Positions 23,968 through 30,591 of a DNA stretch of 41,610 nucleotides are shown here, piece by piece. A program made the translations under genes and the position numbers. How positions within the stretch are numbered: the first letter of the stretch is position 1; each line of letters starts with the position of its first letter. The notes beneath the pieces are model-generated. The model ran no database searches, had not been told where the DNA came from, and saw only the letters and a program-made list of their open reading frames with translations. The stretch is from a virus, in IMG/VR virus record IMGVR_UViG_3300032285_001011, positions 1 through 41,610 of that record; one strand, written 5' to 3'.

Positions 23968-24549
23968 ATGGCGTTTAATTTAGACAACTACACGACAGTT
24001 GCAGAGCGACTTCGTGCAGCTTTGGATAAACATGAAAAGGATGATATTCGTATCATTACTGACTTGATTCATGTTGAAAGAGATACAGCTGGAAAACCAT
24101 TGCAATACATTTGCCGAACACAGATTTGGTTTGGGCAAACATTAAAGGCACAAGATTTAGCCGAAGAAATGGTTGGCTCATCTAATGTAAACCGCACCAG
24201 TGCTTTGGAAAACTGTTCTACCAGCTCATGCGGAAGAGCGTTAGCTCTGATTGGCTTTATGGGTACAGACCCAATAACCAAAAAACCAATTCGCCCAACA
24301 CGGGAAGAAATGGAAAAGGTTGCTCGCTTTGAGGCACAGCCTGAAGTAATAAATAAGGTTGTGTACACAACTGAGCAAACCGAAATGGCTGTAGAGGCTA
24401 TTGAGCAGGTTGAAGCAATTACTGATTTAAATGAGTTAAAACTGCTTTACACAGGCGCACAACAGGCAGGGCTTTTACATGTACCTGTAAATGGCAAAAC
24501 ACTTAATACAGTTATATCTAACAAAAAGAAAAGCTTGGAGGCAAAGTAA
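23968..24549 (+). CDS. putative single-strand DNA annealing/binding recombination protein
   Basis: 193 residues with AAAAAGGAGG before the ATG. The core (about 25-105) is a beta-rich domain ending with NRTSALENCSTSSCGRALAL, resembling the (N).TSALENCETSA.GRALA signature of ERF/Rad52-like phage annealing proteins. The C-terminus is helical and charged. It heads an operon with a coiled-coil partner and a RecB-like nuclease, the typical phage single-strand annealing set. Exact family is uncertain; an ssDNA-binding function is more secure than annealing. Confidence 0.65.
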   Translation: MAFNLDNYTTVAERLRAALDKHEKDDIRIITDLIHVERDTAGKPLQYICRTQIWFGQTLKAQDLAEEMVGSSNVNRTSALENCSTSSCGRALALIGFMGTDPITKKPIRPTREEMEKVARFEAQPEVINKVVYTTEQTEMAVEAIEQVEAITDLNELKLLYTGAQQAGLLHVPVNGKTLNTVISNKKKSLEAK

Positions 24550-24683
24550 TGAGAAACGACATGGTTCATTTCACGCCAACTGAGTACCGCTCAGAACGCT
24601 ATTACACCATTCGTACAGTAGTGCGCTTTGTATTTTGGGGTGCGCTTATTTGGGGAACGCTTATTGGATTGGCATTACTCTAA
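24549..24683 (+). CDS. 44-residue single-TM protein
   Basis: The ATG overlaps the preceding stop (TAATG) and TTGGAGGCAAA lies upstream. The N-terminal 25 residues are polar (MRNDMVHFTPTEYRSERYY) and the rest is one membrane helix (VVRFVFWGALIWGTLIGLAL). It overlaps the next gene by one base. Function unknown; small phage membrane proteins often affect superinfection or host envelope. Confidence 0.6.
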   Translation: MRNDMVHFTPTEYRSERYYTIRTVVRFVFWGALIWGTLIGLALL

Positions 24684-24922
24684 TGAAGCATCCTGAAGGC
24701 AGAATAATGGCTATACAACAGCAAATACATTTTGCTGAAACGGCATCACCAGCTTTTGACATGATGCCTGAATACTTACTTGCTTGCTTAGCTAAAGTAG
24801 GTTTAAAACTCACAACAGATGAGAATGAGATAGCTGTGGATGCAGCTTTAATTACCGAACGAGTAAATATCGCTAAACCATTAAAGGTGGTGAAAAATGA
24901 GCATAACTCCACAAAAAGTTGA
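24683..24922 (+). CDS. hypothetical recombination-operon protein
   Basis: 79 residues from the ATG at 24683 (TAATG overlap); a later ATG at 24707 is a possible alternative. Helical in the middle (FDMMPEYLLACLAKVGLKL) followed by an acidic segment and a region TERVNIAKPLKVVKNEH. It overlaps the next gene by 26 bases. No recognised domain; location suggests a DNA metabolism accessory. Confidence 0.55.
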   Translation: MKHPEGRIMAIQQQIHFAETASPAFDMMPEYLLACLAKVGLKLTTDENEIAVDAALITERVNIAKPLKVVKNEHNSTKS

Positions 24923-25244
24923 GCAACGCTTATACGAATTATCTAAGGAAGTAGATGAGTCGCATAAAGAATTAGTAAATGCTGAAAACCAATACCATGT
25001 GGCAAAAGCATCATTTGAAATAGCTATGGCTAAATCTCGTATTAAAAATAGCCATACAGATATGAAAATGACTGCATCGCAAAGGGAAGACCAAGCTTTA
25101 ATAGAAAATGGCGAACAGTCTATGCAACTTGCAATAGCTGAAGCCACAGTTAAAGCTATGCGAGCAAACACTCAAAGAATCCGCACACAGGTAGATATTG
25201 CCCGTTCTATAAGCGTATCTGTCCGTTCAAGCATGGAGCTATAA
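24897..25244 (+). CDS. helical partner of the annealing protein
   Basis: 115 residues, almost wholly helical with heptads (VEQRLYELSKEVDESHKELV ... ) and a C-terminal VKAMRANTQRIRTQVDIARS. This form, ending VKA.R..L..LRTQ.D..RS, recurs beside phage annealing genes. Probably a coiled-coil dimer assisting ssDNA recombination; this is inferred from context. Confidence 0.65.
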   Translation: MSITPQKVEQRLYELSKEVDESHKELVNAENQYHVAKASFEIAMAKSRIKNSHTDMKMTASQREDQALIENGEQSMQLAIAEATVKAMRANTQRIRTQVDIARSISVSVRSSMEL

Positions 25245-25735
25245 TGAAAAAAATAACCTTTGTATTAGCTGCATCATTATCGGTAATTCCTGTTTATGCC
25301 TATGCAGATGTTTATGTAAAAGTAGATGCAAACGGCATAGCTGTAGATGGCCCTATTATGTGCGATTCAGGAACTTGTGGCGAAGGTTCTTTGTTTTCCA
25401 AATTAACATTAAAACCGGGCGAACGCTATGTCTTACAAGGAATAGGTCAGGCAGGTATTGGTGGGAACAACCCTGATACCCAAGTTAAGGTTGATTTACA
25501 GACAAATGTATGGACTGTAACCAACACGCAAACTAATACTGTTACCCAAGAATTCACACCGCAAAATAGCCCCGGTAATGAGCGACCTGTGGTTGTGCCA
25601 CCGCAACCTATAGTTGATACACCAACAGTAAAGGTAGATACAGCTACTGTATTTGTAGATACCAAAACTGTGACAGTAGATACCAAAACTGCTACTGTGA
25701 AAGTTGTGAAAAAACAAACAAAGAAGCGCAAATGA
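25244..25735 (+). CDS. exported protein with VDT repeats
   Basis: 163 residues. A Sec-type signal peptide is clear: MKK, a hydrophobic core (FVLAASLSVIPV), and a likely cut after AYA at about residue 21. The mature part has a small Cys-containing domain (CDSGTCGEG near 40-48) with strands, then a C-terminal run of VDT.TV repeats (about 125-155, at least five VDT units) and a Lys/Arg-rich tail. It sits inside the recombination operon, an odd place for a secreted protein. Surface or superinfection roles are possible. Confidence 0.7.
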   Translation: MKKITFVLAASLSVIPVYAYADVYVKVDANGIAVDGPIMCDSGTCGEGSLFSKLTLKPGERYVLQGIGQAGIGGNNPDTQVKVDLQTNVWTVTNTQTNTVTQEFTPQNSPGNERPVVVPPQPIVDTPTVKVDTATVFVDTKTVTVDTKTATVKVVKKQTKKRK

Positions 25736-25872
25736 CCTTTGACTTCTTTGCAGCTGAATGGTCGGGCAAATGCGGAGCTTGCGGTCATAAAATGTATGCG
25801 CCATCTAAAAGTGCATACATACTGCAATACTCTTTGCATACACATTCCAATAAGTGTTTAGGCGGTTGGTAA
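25732..25872 (+). CDS. 46-residue zinc-finger microprotein
   Basis: ATG overlaps the preceding stop (ATGA). MTFDFFAAEWSGKCGACGHK contains a CxxC knuckle, and HTHSNKC near the end supplies the other ligands, giving a small Cys2-His-Cys zinc finger. A one-base overlap leads to the nuclease gene. It may bind nucleic acid or act as a nuclease accessory; unknown. Confidence 0.65.
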   Translation: MTFDFFAAEWSGKCGACGHKMYAPSKSAYILQYSLHTHSNKCLGGW

Positions 25873-26534
25873 TGGATATACAAAACCTTCTAAAGCTGGC
25901 TTTGGTTGAAAATGACAAGGCAAGAGATAGGTCGCAACAGACTGAACTCGGTGCATCAAGTGTTGGTGGGTGTAGAAGAGCCGCATGGCAAATCATCCAT
26001 CAAAAGCCAAAGACCAATACAAATACTGAATCATTAGCTGCAATTATTGGCACAGCTTTACACGCCACTATTGCTGAAGCTATGTCTAACATTGACCCGT
26101 TTGGCGATGACTTGCTTATTGAGCAGGGATTCAAAACGCCTGACTTAAAAGGTCATGTTGATTTGTTTGTTAAATCCACCAAAACAGTTATTGATTGGAA
26201 AACAACAACCAAAAAGAAAATGGCATCATTTCCATCAGAGCAACAAATAATGCAGGTAAATCTTTACGGGCATTTATTAGAGGCTAATGGTTATGAGGTA
26301 GAAAATGTTGCTTTGGTTGCTATTCCAAGAGATGGCAGGATGGCAGATGTAAAGGTTTGGCAAGCACCATACAGCCCACAAATTGCAAACATTGGATTAG
26401 ATTGGGTTAGAGAATTACAAGAAACACTTTTCCCACCAGCTCCCGAAAAGTCTTTTAGGTTCTGTAGAGATTTTTGTGAGTATTACAATCCAAATGCTCA
26501 GGTGGAAGGAATCGGATGCGCAGGGATGATGTAG
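25872..26534 (+). CDS. Cas4/RecB-like PD-(D/E)XK nuclease with Fe-S cysteines
   Basis: 220 residues from the ATG at 25872. Nuclease motifs: His64 in GTALHATIAE, Asp97 in GHVDLFV, Asp108-Lys110 in VIDWKTT, and QVNLYGHLL (Gln128, Tyr132). Cys34 plus Cys198, Cys202 and Cys216 match the one-plus-three cysteine layout that holds a 4Fe-4S cluster in Cas4/AddB-type nucleases. It probably acts as a recombination exonuclease with the annealing protein. No CRISPR is present. Confidence 0.83.
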   Translation: MDIQNLLKLALVENDKARDRSQQTELGASSVGGCRRAAWQIIHQKPKTNTNTESLAAIIGTALHATIAEAMSNIDPFGDDLLIEQGFKTPDLKGHVDLFVKSTKTVIDWKTTTKKKMASFPSEQQIMQVNLYGHLLEANGYEVENVALVAIPRDGRMADVKVWQAPYSPQIANIGLDWVRELQETLFPPAPEKSFRFCRDFCEYYNPNAQVEGIGCAGMM

Positions 26535-26860
26535 ATTGGTCTAGAGCTAGCTGTAGGGGTTTAGACACAAACATTTTCTATATGTATGAAAATCAGCTTA
26601 TGGATAAAGAAAACATAGAACTGATGACTCTGCGTAGGTTGTGTTTTGCTTGCCCGATATGGCGTGAGTGCTTAACCATAGGTTTTAAATATGAGCGATA
26701 TGGGCATTGGGGTGGCTTAGCAGCTGATGAGCGAAACCACATGGCTGAAAATCAAGCCACAAAAAGAGTGGCAAGATTACAAAAACAGTTAGATGAACTT
26801 AATGTCGATTGGGAAGAAATAGTAAAAATAAGCAAAACGAAGAGGGAGTTAATCTGGTAA
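26516..26860 (+). CDS. WhiB-family Fe-S transcriptional regulator
   Basis: 114 residues; GGAAGGA precedes the ATG, inside the nuclease gene. Four conserved cysteines Cys13, Cys43, Cys46 and Cys52 (C-x29-C-x2-C-x5-C) with CPIWRECLTIGFKYERYGHW followed by GGL give the WhiB signature and G.WGG turn. The C-terminus is basic and helical. WhiB proteins bind the primary sigma factor and are confined to actinobacteria and their phages, the best host marker here. It probably adjusts host or phage transcription, possibly at the P1-P3 promoters. Confidence 0.9.
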   Translation: MRRDDVDWSRASCRGLDTNIFYMYENQLMDKENIELMTLRRLCFACPIWRECLTIGFKYERYGHWGGLAADERNHMAENQATKRVARLQKQLDELNVDWEEIVKISKTKRELIW

Positions 26861-27591
26861 TGGCATCACTTCCATATATGCAACTTTATGTATCGGATTA
26901 CTTGGCTGATACAGCACACCTAACAGCACAGCAACATGGTGCTTACATGCTTTTACTTATGAACTATTGGCAAAAGGGTAGGGCATTAGAAAACACAGAT
27001 GAACGCCTACAGCATGTGGCAAGGCTAAGCCAAGAAGAGTGGACAGCTAACAAAGCTATTTTGGCTGAATTTTTTATAGTTGATGGGGATATATGGACAC
27101 ATTTGCGAATAGAGGAGGATTTGGCAAAAGTACGAGAAAAGTCCACCAAAGCCTCAACAGCTGGTAAGCGTTCGTTTAGCGTTCGTTCAACAGGCGTTGA
27201 ACACCCGTTCAACCATAAAGATAAAGATATAGATAAAGATAAAAACAAAGAAGCATTTGATGTTTTTTGGGATATTTACCCAAGAAAGGTAGGCAAGGTA
27301 GAGGCTGAGCGAGCATTTCTAAAAGCTTTACGCATAGTTGAGCCTGAAGCCATCATTGCAGGTGCTACAAAGTATGCAGCTGACAAGAATCGCATTCCAA
27401 TTTACACGGCACATCCGTCTACTTGGCTTAATCAGGGCAGGTGGGCAGACGAGCCAATACCCGATAGACAAGCCCAAACAGCACCTACTTGGTCACCGCC
27501 AGCTTTTGACCATAGGGAGTTGGAGCAACAGAAGGCAATAGCCGTACCTATGCCTGAAGAGTTAAAAAGCTTACTAAAACGATTACCATAA
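26860..27591 (+). CDS. DUF1376-type replication organiser
   Basis: 243 residues from the ATG at 26860 (one-base overlap). Residues 1-90 match DUF1376/YdaU-like domains (MASLPYMQLYVSDYLADTAH; AYMLLLMNYWQKG). After a charged linker of KD repeats (about 118-130), a C-terminal domain with FDVFWDIYPRKVGKVEAERA and TYTAHPSTWLNQGRW-like sequence matches replication initiator/DnaT-like regions. It likely loads the host helicase. The linker coding DNA carries 11-bp repeats and AT-rich repeats, a candidate origin. Confidence 0.78.
   Translation: MASLPYMQLYVSDYLADTAHLTAQQHGAYMLLLMNYWQKGRALENTDERLQHVARLSQEEWTANKAILAEFFIVDGDIWTHLRIEEDLAKVREKSTKASTAGKRSFSVRSTGVEHPFNHKDKDIDKDKNKEAFDVFWDIYPRKVGKVEAERAFLKALRIVEPEAIIAGATKYAADKNRIPIYTAHPSTWLNQGRWADEPIPDRQAQTAPTWSPPAFDHRELEQQKAIAVPMPEELKSLLKRLP
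27167..27250. other. candidate replication origin inside the organiser gene
   Basis: Four CGTT-centred repeats lie exactly 11 bp apart (CGTT at 27173, 27184, 27195 and 27206); AGCGTTCGTT occurs at 27167 and 27178, and GTTCAAC/GTTGAAC/GTTCAAC at 27185, 27196 and 27207. Next comes an AT-rich stretch of GATAAA repeats (27219-27245). Since 11 is not a multiple of three, protein repeats do not explain it. Lambda-like origins lie in the same place within O. Confidence 0.55.
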
Positions 27592-27629
27592 GTAAGTAAT
27601 GTATGAGATACTTTTATTAAGGAGGAAAT

Positions 27630-27824
27630 ATGCCTAACCTACTCAAACAGGTAGAAGTCGGACATTTACAGATGGGTGATACTGTAATCTGTAATGACCA
27701 ACGCTACTTTGTCATCCAAATAGAGGATGATGTGCATGGACACGAGCTGCGCTTAAAAGATGCTTATGGCGTTGGAAAAGTTAAGTTTGTGCCAAGCGGA
27801 GAAAGAATTACAATAGAGCTGTGA
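27630..27824 (+). CDS. small beta-rich hypothetical protein
   Basis: 64 residues with a strong AAGGAGGAAAT site. Strands such as MGDTVICNDQRYFVIQIE and VGKVKFVPSGERITI suggest a small SH3-like barrel. Short proteins of this type (GD.V..N..RY.V..IE.D) are common in actinophages; function unknown. It overlaps RusA by 4 bases (GTGA). Confidence 0.65.
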   Translation: MPNLLKQVEVGHLQMGDTVICNDQRYFVIQIEDDVHGHELRLKDAYGVGKVKFVPSGERITIEL

Positions 27825-28228
27825 TTTATTTTTCTGTGGATGGCAAACCCATTCCACAGGGTTCTATGAAGTTTATACGCCCAGGCGTAATGATTCATTC
27901 TAGGGCTGCCGAATTAGCTCTTTGGCGTGCTTTAGTGGCTCAAAAAGCTAAAGAACATATCCCGACTCCATTTCAAGAACCCATAGCTTTAGAAGCCAAT
28001 TTTAGGCTTATTAGAGGCAAGTCTGTTAAACGCCCATATCCCACAGTTCCGCCTGACCTAGATAAGCTTTTAAGAGCTGTTATGGATGCAGGAACAGGCG
28101 TAATTTGGCTGGATGATGCCCAAGTGGTCAAAGTTAGCTGCACAAAGAGCTATTCCGACACGCCGGGTGTGGATATAGGCATACGCCCGATAGGGCTGTT
28201 TGAAGACACACCCATCCAAGACTTGTAA
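27821..28228 (+). CDS. rusA: RusA-family Holliday junction resolvase
   Basis: 135 residues from a GTG overlapping the preceding TGA. RusA features: SVDGKPIPQGSMKF at the start, then PPDLDKLLRAVMDAGTG with Asp79, Asp81 and Asp89 and DDAQVVKV with Asp98-Asp99. These Asp residues bind metal in the dimeric resolvase. It would cut branched replication or recombination intermediates before packaging. Promoter P2 overlaps its stop codon. Confidence 0.9.
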   Translation: MIYFSVDGKPIPQGSMKFIRPGVMIHSRAAELALWRALVAQKAKEHIPTPFQEPIALEANFRLIRGKSVKRPYPTVPPDLDKLLRAVMDAGTGVIWLDDAQVVKVSCTKSYSDTPGVDIGIRPIGLFEDTPIQDL

Positions 28229-28251
28229 TACCTTACGCTTTTCTATACATT
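28223..28251 (+). promoter_or_regulatory. promoter P2 (TTGTAA-17-TACATT)
   Basis: -35 TTGTAA at 28223-28228 overlaps the rusA stop; -10 TACATT at 28246-28251 with a 17-base spacer. Position by position it shares 25 of the first 32 bases with P1, including the whole spacer block CTTACGCTTTT. It would drive the 28.3-31 kb block. Confidence 0.68.
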
Positions 28252-28260
28252 TGTCGTATT

Positions 28261-28277
28261 GAACCTAACGGGGGTTC
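28261..28277 (+). promoter_or_regulatory. leader hairpin downstream of P2
   Basis: GAACC (28261-28265) pairs with GGTTC (28273-28277) around TAACGGG. The arms and AACGG loop resemble the hairpin after P1. It is followed by TTT and then the TAGGAGGCAAA ribosome site. Confidence 0.5.
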
Positions 28278-28295
28278 TTTAAATTAGGAGGCAAA

Positions 28296-28883
28296 ATGGC
28301 TACAAAGATTGATGATCAAATCAGCATCGAATTATGTCGTAAGGTTTCTCAGGAACTAGATGCATTCTGTGTTGAATTATTCAAGAAGCATAATTTAGTT
28401 CGTGGCAAAGCAAGTTCTAAATACGGCATTGAGTTCCAATACAAAATGGAAGCTTTTGCAAATGACAACATTTCTAAGCAATTAACTGCAGACTTACAAA
28501 ACGAAATCGGTAATTTTGCCGACAAACTTTTTACTGACAATGGTCTAGTAGGCGATTCAAATAAAGCCAAGTTTGGTTCAAATGCATTTCAAATTACTAT
28601 CAAAGCAAGTAAATTAGTTCCTGGCGATAACGGAGTTAATTTAGCTTCTCAATATGCTCAAAATTTCCGTCTTTGGGAAATGATTCACAAATTACCTGCT
28701 GAAACTTTAGGCAAAAAAGCAGTAATCAATGGCGAAACTGTTTACTTGGCAGGAATTGATTGCAAGCGTAATGGTGATTCTCTTGCCGTAGTTTTAACTT
28801 CTAAAGGCAAAACAGTCATTTATTCCAACCCATTAGTATTAAATAAGTATTGGGGTGGGTCTGTAATGAAGGAAATTAAGTAA
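28296..28883 (+). CDS. unknown protein with internal duplication
   Basis: 195 residues with TTAGGAGGCAAA before the ATG. Two copies of a roughly 30-residue unit are seen: one around ELFKKHNLVRGKASSKYGIE (about 28-55) and one around KLFTDNGLVGDSNKAKFGSN (about 74-103), each followed by an alternating strand. The C-terminal third is a beta-rich region. It is first after promoter P2, so probably abundant early. No family recognised. Confidence 0.7.
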   Translation: MATKIDDQISIELCRKVSQELDAFCVELFKKHNLVRGKASSKYGIEFQYKMEAFANDNISKQLTADLQNEIGNFADKLFTDNGLVGDSNKAKFGSNAFQITIKASKLVPGDNGVNLASQYAQNFRLWEMIHKLPAETLGKKAVINGETVYLAGIDCKRNGDSLAVVLTSKGKTVIYSNPLVLNKYWGGSVMKEIK

Positions 28884-29116
28884 TGATTAAGTTTAAAAGA
28901 GTAAATGGTTGGACTTACAAAACAGCCGATAACAAGTACATTGTTTACAATGGCGGTGCTAATGAATGGTATAGCGCACCTGTAGACGAAAAACTTGTAG
29001 AGCAATTCGGATACTGCTCAGTTGCAGTTAATGAATCTCAAAAAACATACCATTACTCAATTTGTGATGCTCAAAGCTTTGTTCAAGATTTTTATTATGC
29101 CGAAGGGAGAGCATAA
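28883..29116 (+). CDS. hypothetical aromatic-rich small protein
   Basis: 77 residues, one-base overlap upstream. Rich in Tyr, Trp and Phe with short strands (GWTYKTADNKYIVYNGG, ANEWYSAPVD) and a C-terminal FVQDFYYAEGRA. A small beta-sheet domain is likely. Coupled to both neighbours by TAATG overlaps. Function unknown. Confidence 0.6.
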   Translation: MIKFKRVNGWTYKTADNKYIVYNGGANEWYSAPVDEKLVEQFGYCSVAVNESQKTYHYSICDAQSFVQDFYYAEGRA

Positions 29117-29256
29117 TGGCTTGTATGTTTTGCGGTAATGAAGGTGGATGGTTAAACCGCCTAAACATTCATCGTGTGGGCTTGGATGCCATTTTTGAAT
29201 GCGATTGGTGTGCTTTGGATGTAGACATTAGGGTCGCAAGGGATATGCAAGTATGA
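29116..29256 (+). CDS. 46-residue zinc-ribbon microprotein
   Basis: Start ATG in a TAATG overlap. MACMFCGNEGG has a CxxC knuckle and ECDWCALDVD a second, the minimal zinc ribbon. It overlaps the next gene by 4 bases (ATGA). First of three consecutive zinc-ribbon genes. Probably nucleic-acid or protein binding; unknown. Confidence 0.65.
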   Translation: MACMFCGNEGGWLNRLNIHRVGLDAIFECDWCALDVDIRVARDMQV

Positions 29257-29363
29257 GTTGCGCAAACTGTTTTGACAAAGGCTATGTTTATCATGGCGAT
29301 AAAGAGGAATATGACATATCAGTATGCGAATGTCAGAAGGAGGCAAACAAAGATGGCAAGTAA
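29253..29363 (+). CDS. 36-residue Cys-knuckle microprotein
   Basis: MSCANCFDKGYVYHG begins with CxxC; SVCECQKE gives a CxC near the end, enough ligands for one zinc. It starts in an ATGA overlap and contains the ribosome site AAGGAGG of the next gene. Too short to classify, but the tight coupling argues it is translated. Confidence 0.55.
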   Translation: MSCANCFDKGYVYHGDKEEYDISVCECQKEANKDGK

Positions 29364-29550
29364 TTTAATGCCCGGTCTATCAGGGTTTGAATCTGCAATA
29401 AGTGGTGGTTATGAAACTTATGCAGCTTTGGAGTGTGGCGAATGTGAAAAAGAATTTGAAACCACATTAAATTATGATGGCGCAGGTTATTACGAAGTAA
29501 TTTGTACACATTGCAAAGCTAAACAAGATAGAAAGGTGGATTTAGATTGA
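29353..29550 (+). CDS. 65-residue zinc-ribbon protein
   Basis: ATG at 29353 preferred because AAGGAGG lies nine bases upstream; an earlier in-frame start at 29272 has no such site. The protein has CGEC near 29-32 and CTHC near 53-56 around an aromatic strand, a standard zinc ribbon, and an acidic/basic tail. Overlaps neighbours at both ends. Confidence 0.65.
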   Translation: MASNLMPGLSGFESAISGGYETYAALECGECEKEFETTLNYDGAGYYEVICTHCKAKQDRKVDLD

Positions 29551-29657
29551 TATTCTTTTTATTAGTAGCAACACCTGTATTAGTTACAGCATTTTTAATA
29601 GCACTATTTACAATAGAGGAGGCACTAAATGAAGTTAAACAGAAGCCAAAAGCGTAA
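29547..29657 (+). CDS. 36-residue single-TM protein (TTG start)
   Basis: TTG overlaps the preceding TGA (TTGA), as at the portal-MuF junction, with AAAGGTGGA upstream. The first 24 residues are one hydrophobic helix (IFFLLVATPVLVTAFLIALF), followed by a charged tail. It overlaps the next gene by 29 bases. Membrane microprotein of unknown role. Confidence 0.5.
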   Translation: MIFFLLVATPVLVTAFLIALFTIEEALNEVKQKPKA

Positions 29658-29895
29658 GGCTGTAAAAGCTGGGATTCCATTACAGCGCACTATTGACTTA
29701 AAAAATGAAATAACAGGCACAACAGTTCAGGCTGTAGTTGTTTGGAGTCAGGATTTAGAACCTACGATTGTATTTGTAGAGGAAAACAAGGATGTGCTGT
29801 ACAAAGTTCCTGCTTTAGATTTTATACAGGCAGTTACAGTACAAACCCAAGAAGCTTTAATTCGCTTCAAAGAAAGCCTGACAGCTAATGAATAA
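29629..29895 (+). CDS. hypothetical protein (88 aa)
   Basis: Preceded by AGAGGAGGCACTAA. A basic N-terminus (KLNRSQKRKAVKAG) is followed by strands TGTTVQAVVVWSQ and TIVFVEENKDVLYKV and a C-terminal helix. The mix of basic start and small alpha/beta body could bind nucleic acid. Overlaps the next gene by 8 bases. No family recognised. Confidence 0.6.
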   Translation: MKLNRSQKRKAVKAGIPLQRTIDLKNEITGTTVQAVVVWSQDLEPTIVFVEENKDVLYKVPALDFIQAVTVQTQEALIRFKESLTANE

Positions 29896-30199
29896 CTCAG
29901 TAATTTTATCTCGTAACCCTCAGCGCACATCTGTTTTAGCTGCAGAAAAAGTTTATCCAAAAACAGGTTCATTAAAGCGTAAGCTTTATGATTACTTTAT
30001 TAGTCGTGGCGAATATGGTGCTACCGACCAAGAAATTGAAACCGCATTAGAAATGAGCGGTAATACAGTTCGACCTACACGCCAATCTTTACAAAAAGAT
30101 GGGTACATAATTGATAGCGGTACAACCCGTACCAATGCAAATAACAACCAATGTATTGTTTGGTGCGTACCTGATGCAAAGCAAGGAGTATTGTTCTAA
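29888..30199 (+). CDS. winged-helix DNA-binding protein
   Basis: 103 residues. LKRKLYDYFISRGEYGATDQ, EIETALEMSGNTVRPTRQSL and QKDGYIIDSGTTR form the three helices and wing typical of winged HTH domains (a TDQEI..AL...NTVR..R..L...G.I pattern). A transcription factor or replication accessory is likely. One-base overlap with the following zinc-ribbon gene. Confidence 0.72.
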   Translation: MNNSVILSRNPQRTSVLAAEKVYPKTGSLKRKLYDYFISRGEYGATDQEIETALEMSGNTVRPTRQSLQKDGYIIDSGTTRTNANNNQCIVWCVPDAKQGVLF

Positions 30200-30369
30200 T
30201 GCCACATTATGAATATCGCTGTAAAAAATGTTCTACTTATCTAATGATGAAACAAGATTTTAACGATGACACAGTACCTAATTGCCCTACATGCCAAGCT
30301 TTAATGAGCAAAATGTACACAGCTACACCAGCTATATTTCGTGGAACAGGATGGGCTAAAAATGGCTAA
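30199..30369 (+). CDS. FmdB-type zinc-ribbon protein
   Basis: 56 residues. MPHYEYRCKKC followed by NCPTCQA gives the FmdB family pattern (M..Y.Y.C..C ... CP.C), a small regulatory zinc ribbon. The C-terminus PAIFRGTGWAKNG fits the family ending. Start in a TAATG overlap. Function of phage copies unknown. Confidence 0.75.
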   Translation: MPHYEYRCKKCSTYLMMKQDFNDDTVPNCPTCQALMSKMYTATPAIFRGTGWAKNG

Positions 30370-30496
30370 AACAATACGCATTAAAAACATAGCTGTAGTT
30401 TTTGGAATATCCAAGCAACTTGGACTTGGATTCAATGTAAACAGGTGGGCATTATCCGCAGACTTTTTTTGCTTTTGGTTGGCGGTGGAATGGTGA
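30362..30496 (+). CDS. 44-residue hydrophobic phage protein
   Basis: MAKTIRIKNIAVVFGISKQL, then GLGFNVNRWALSADFFCFWL and a WAVEW-like end. Amphipathic strands with aromatic positions; short proteins of this look (GLGF...R...L...F..W...W) are recurrent in actinophages. Overlaps both neighbours by 8 and 4 bases. Function unknown. Confidence 0.55.
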   Translation: MAKTIRIKNIAVVFGISKQLGLGFNVNRWALSADFFCFWLAVEW

Positions 30497-30591
30497 TAAA
30501 GCTTTTAATTGCTTGGATAGTAATAACTGACTTAGCAGCTATAAGTCTTGGCATTTATGGTTTAGGCATGGCTAAAGGTTGGTGGAAATGA
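30493..30591 (+). CDS. 32-residue single-TM microprotein (GTG start)
   Basis: GTGA overlap upstream and ATGA overlap downstream. MIKLLIAWIVITDLAAISLG forms one membrane helix, ending KGWWK. The frame fills the space between neighbours exactly. Likely a membrane peptide; role unknown. Confidence 0.5.
   Translation: MIKLLIAWIVITDLAAISLGIYGLGMAKGWWK

Noticed and set aside
6390-25460. Shared GQAGIGG motif in the proteins at 6252 and 25244
   Set aside because: Seven residues of small amino acids in otherwise unrelated proteins; not enough for homology.
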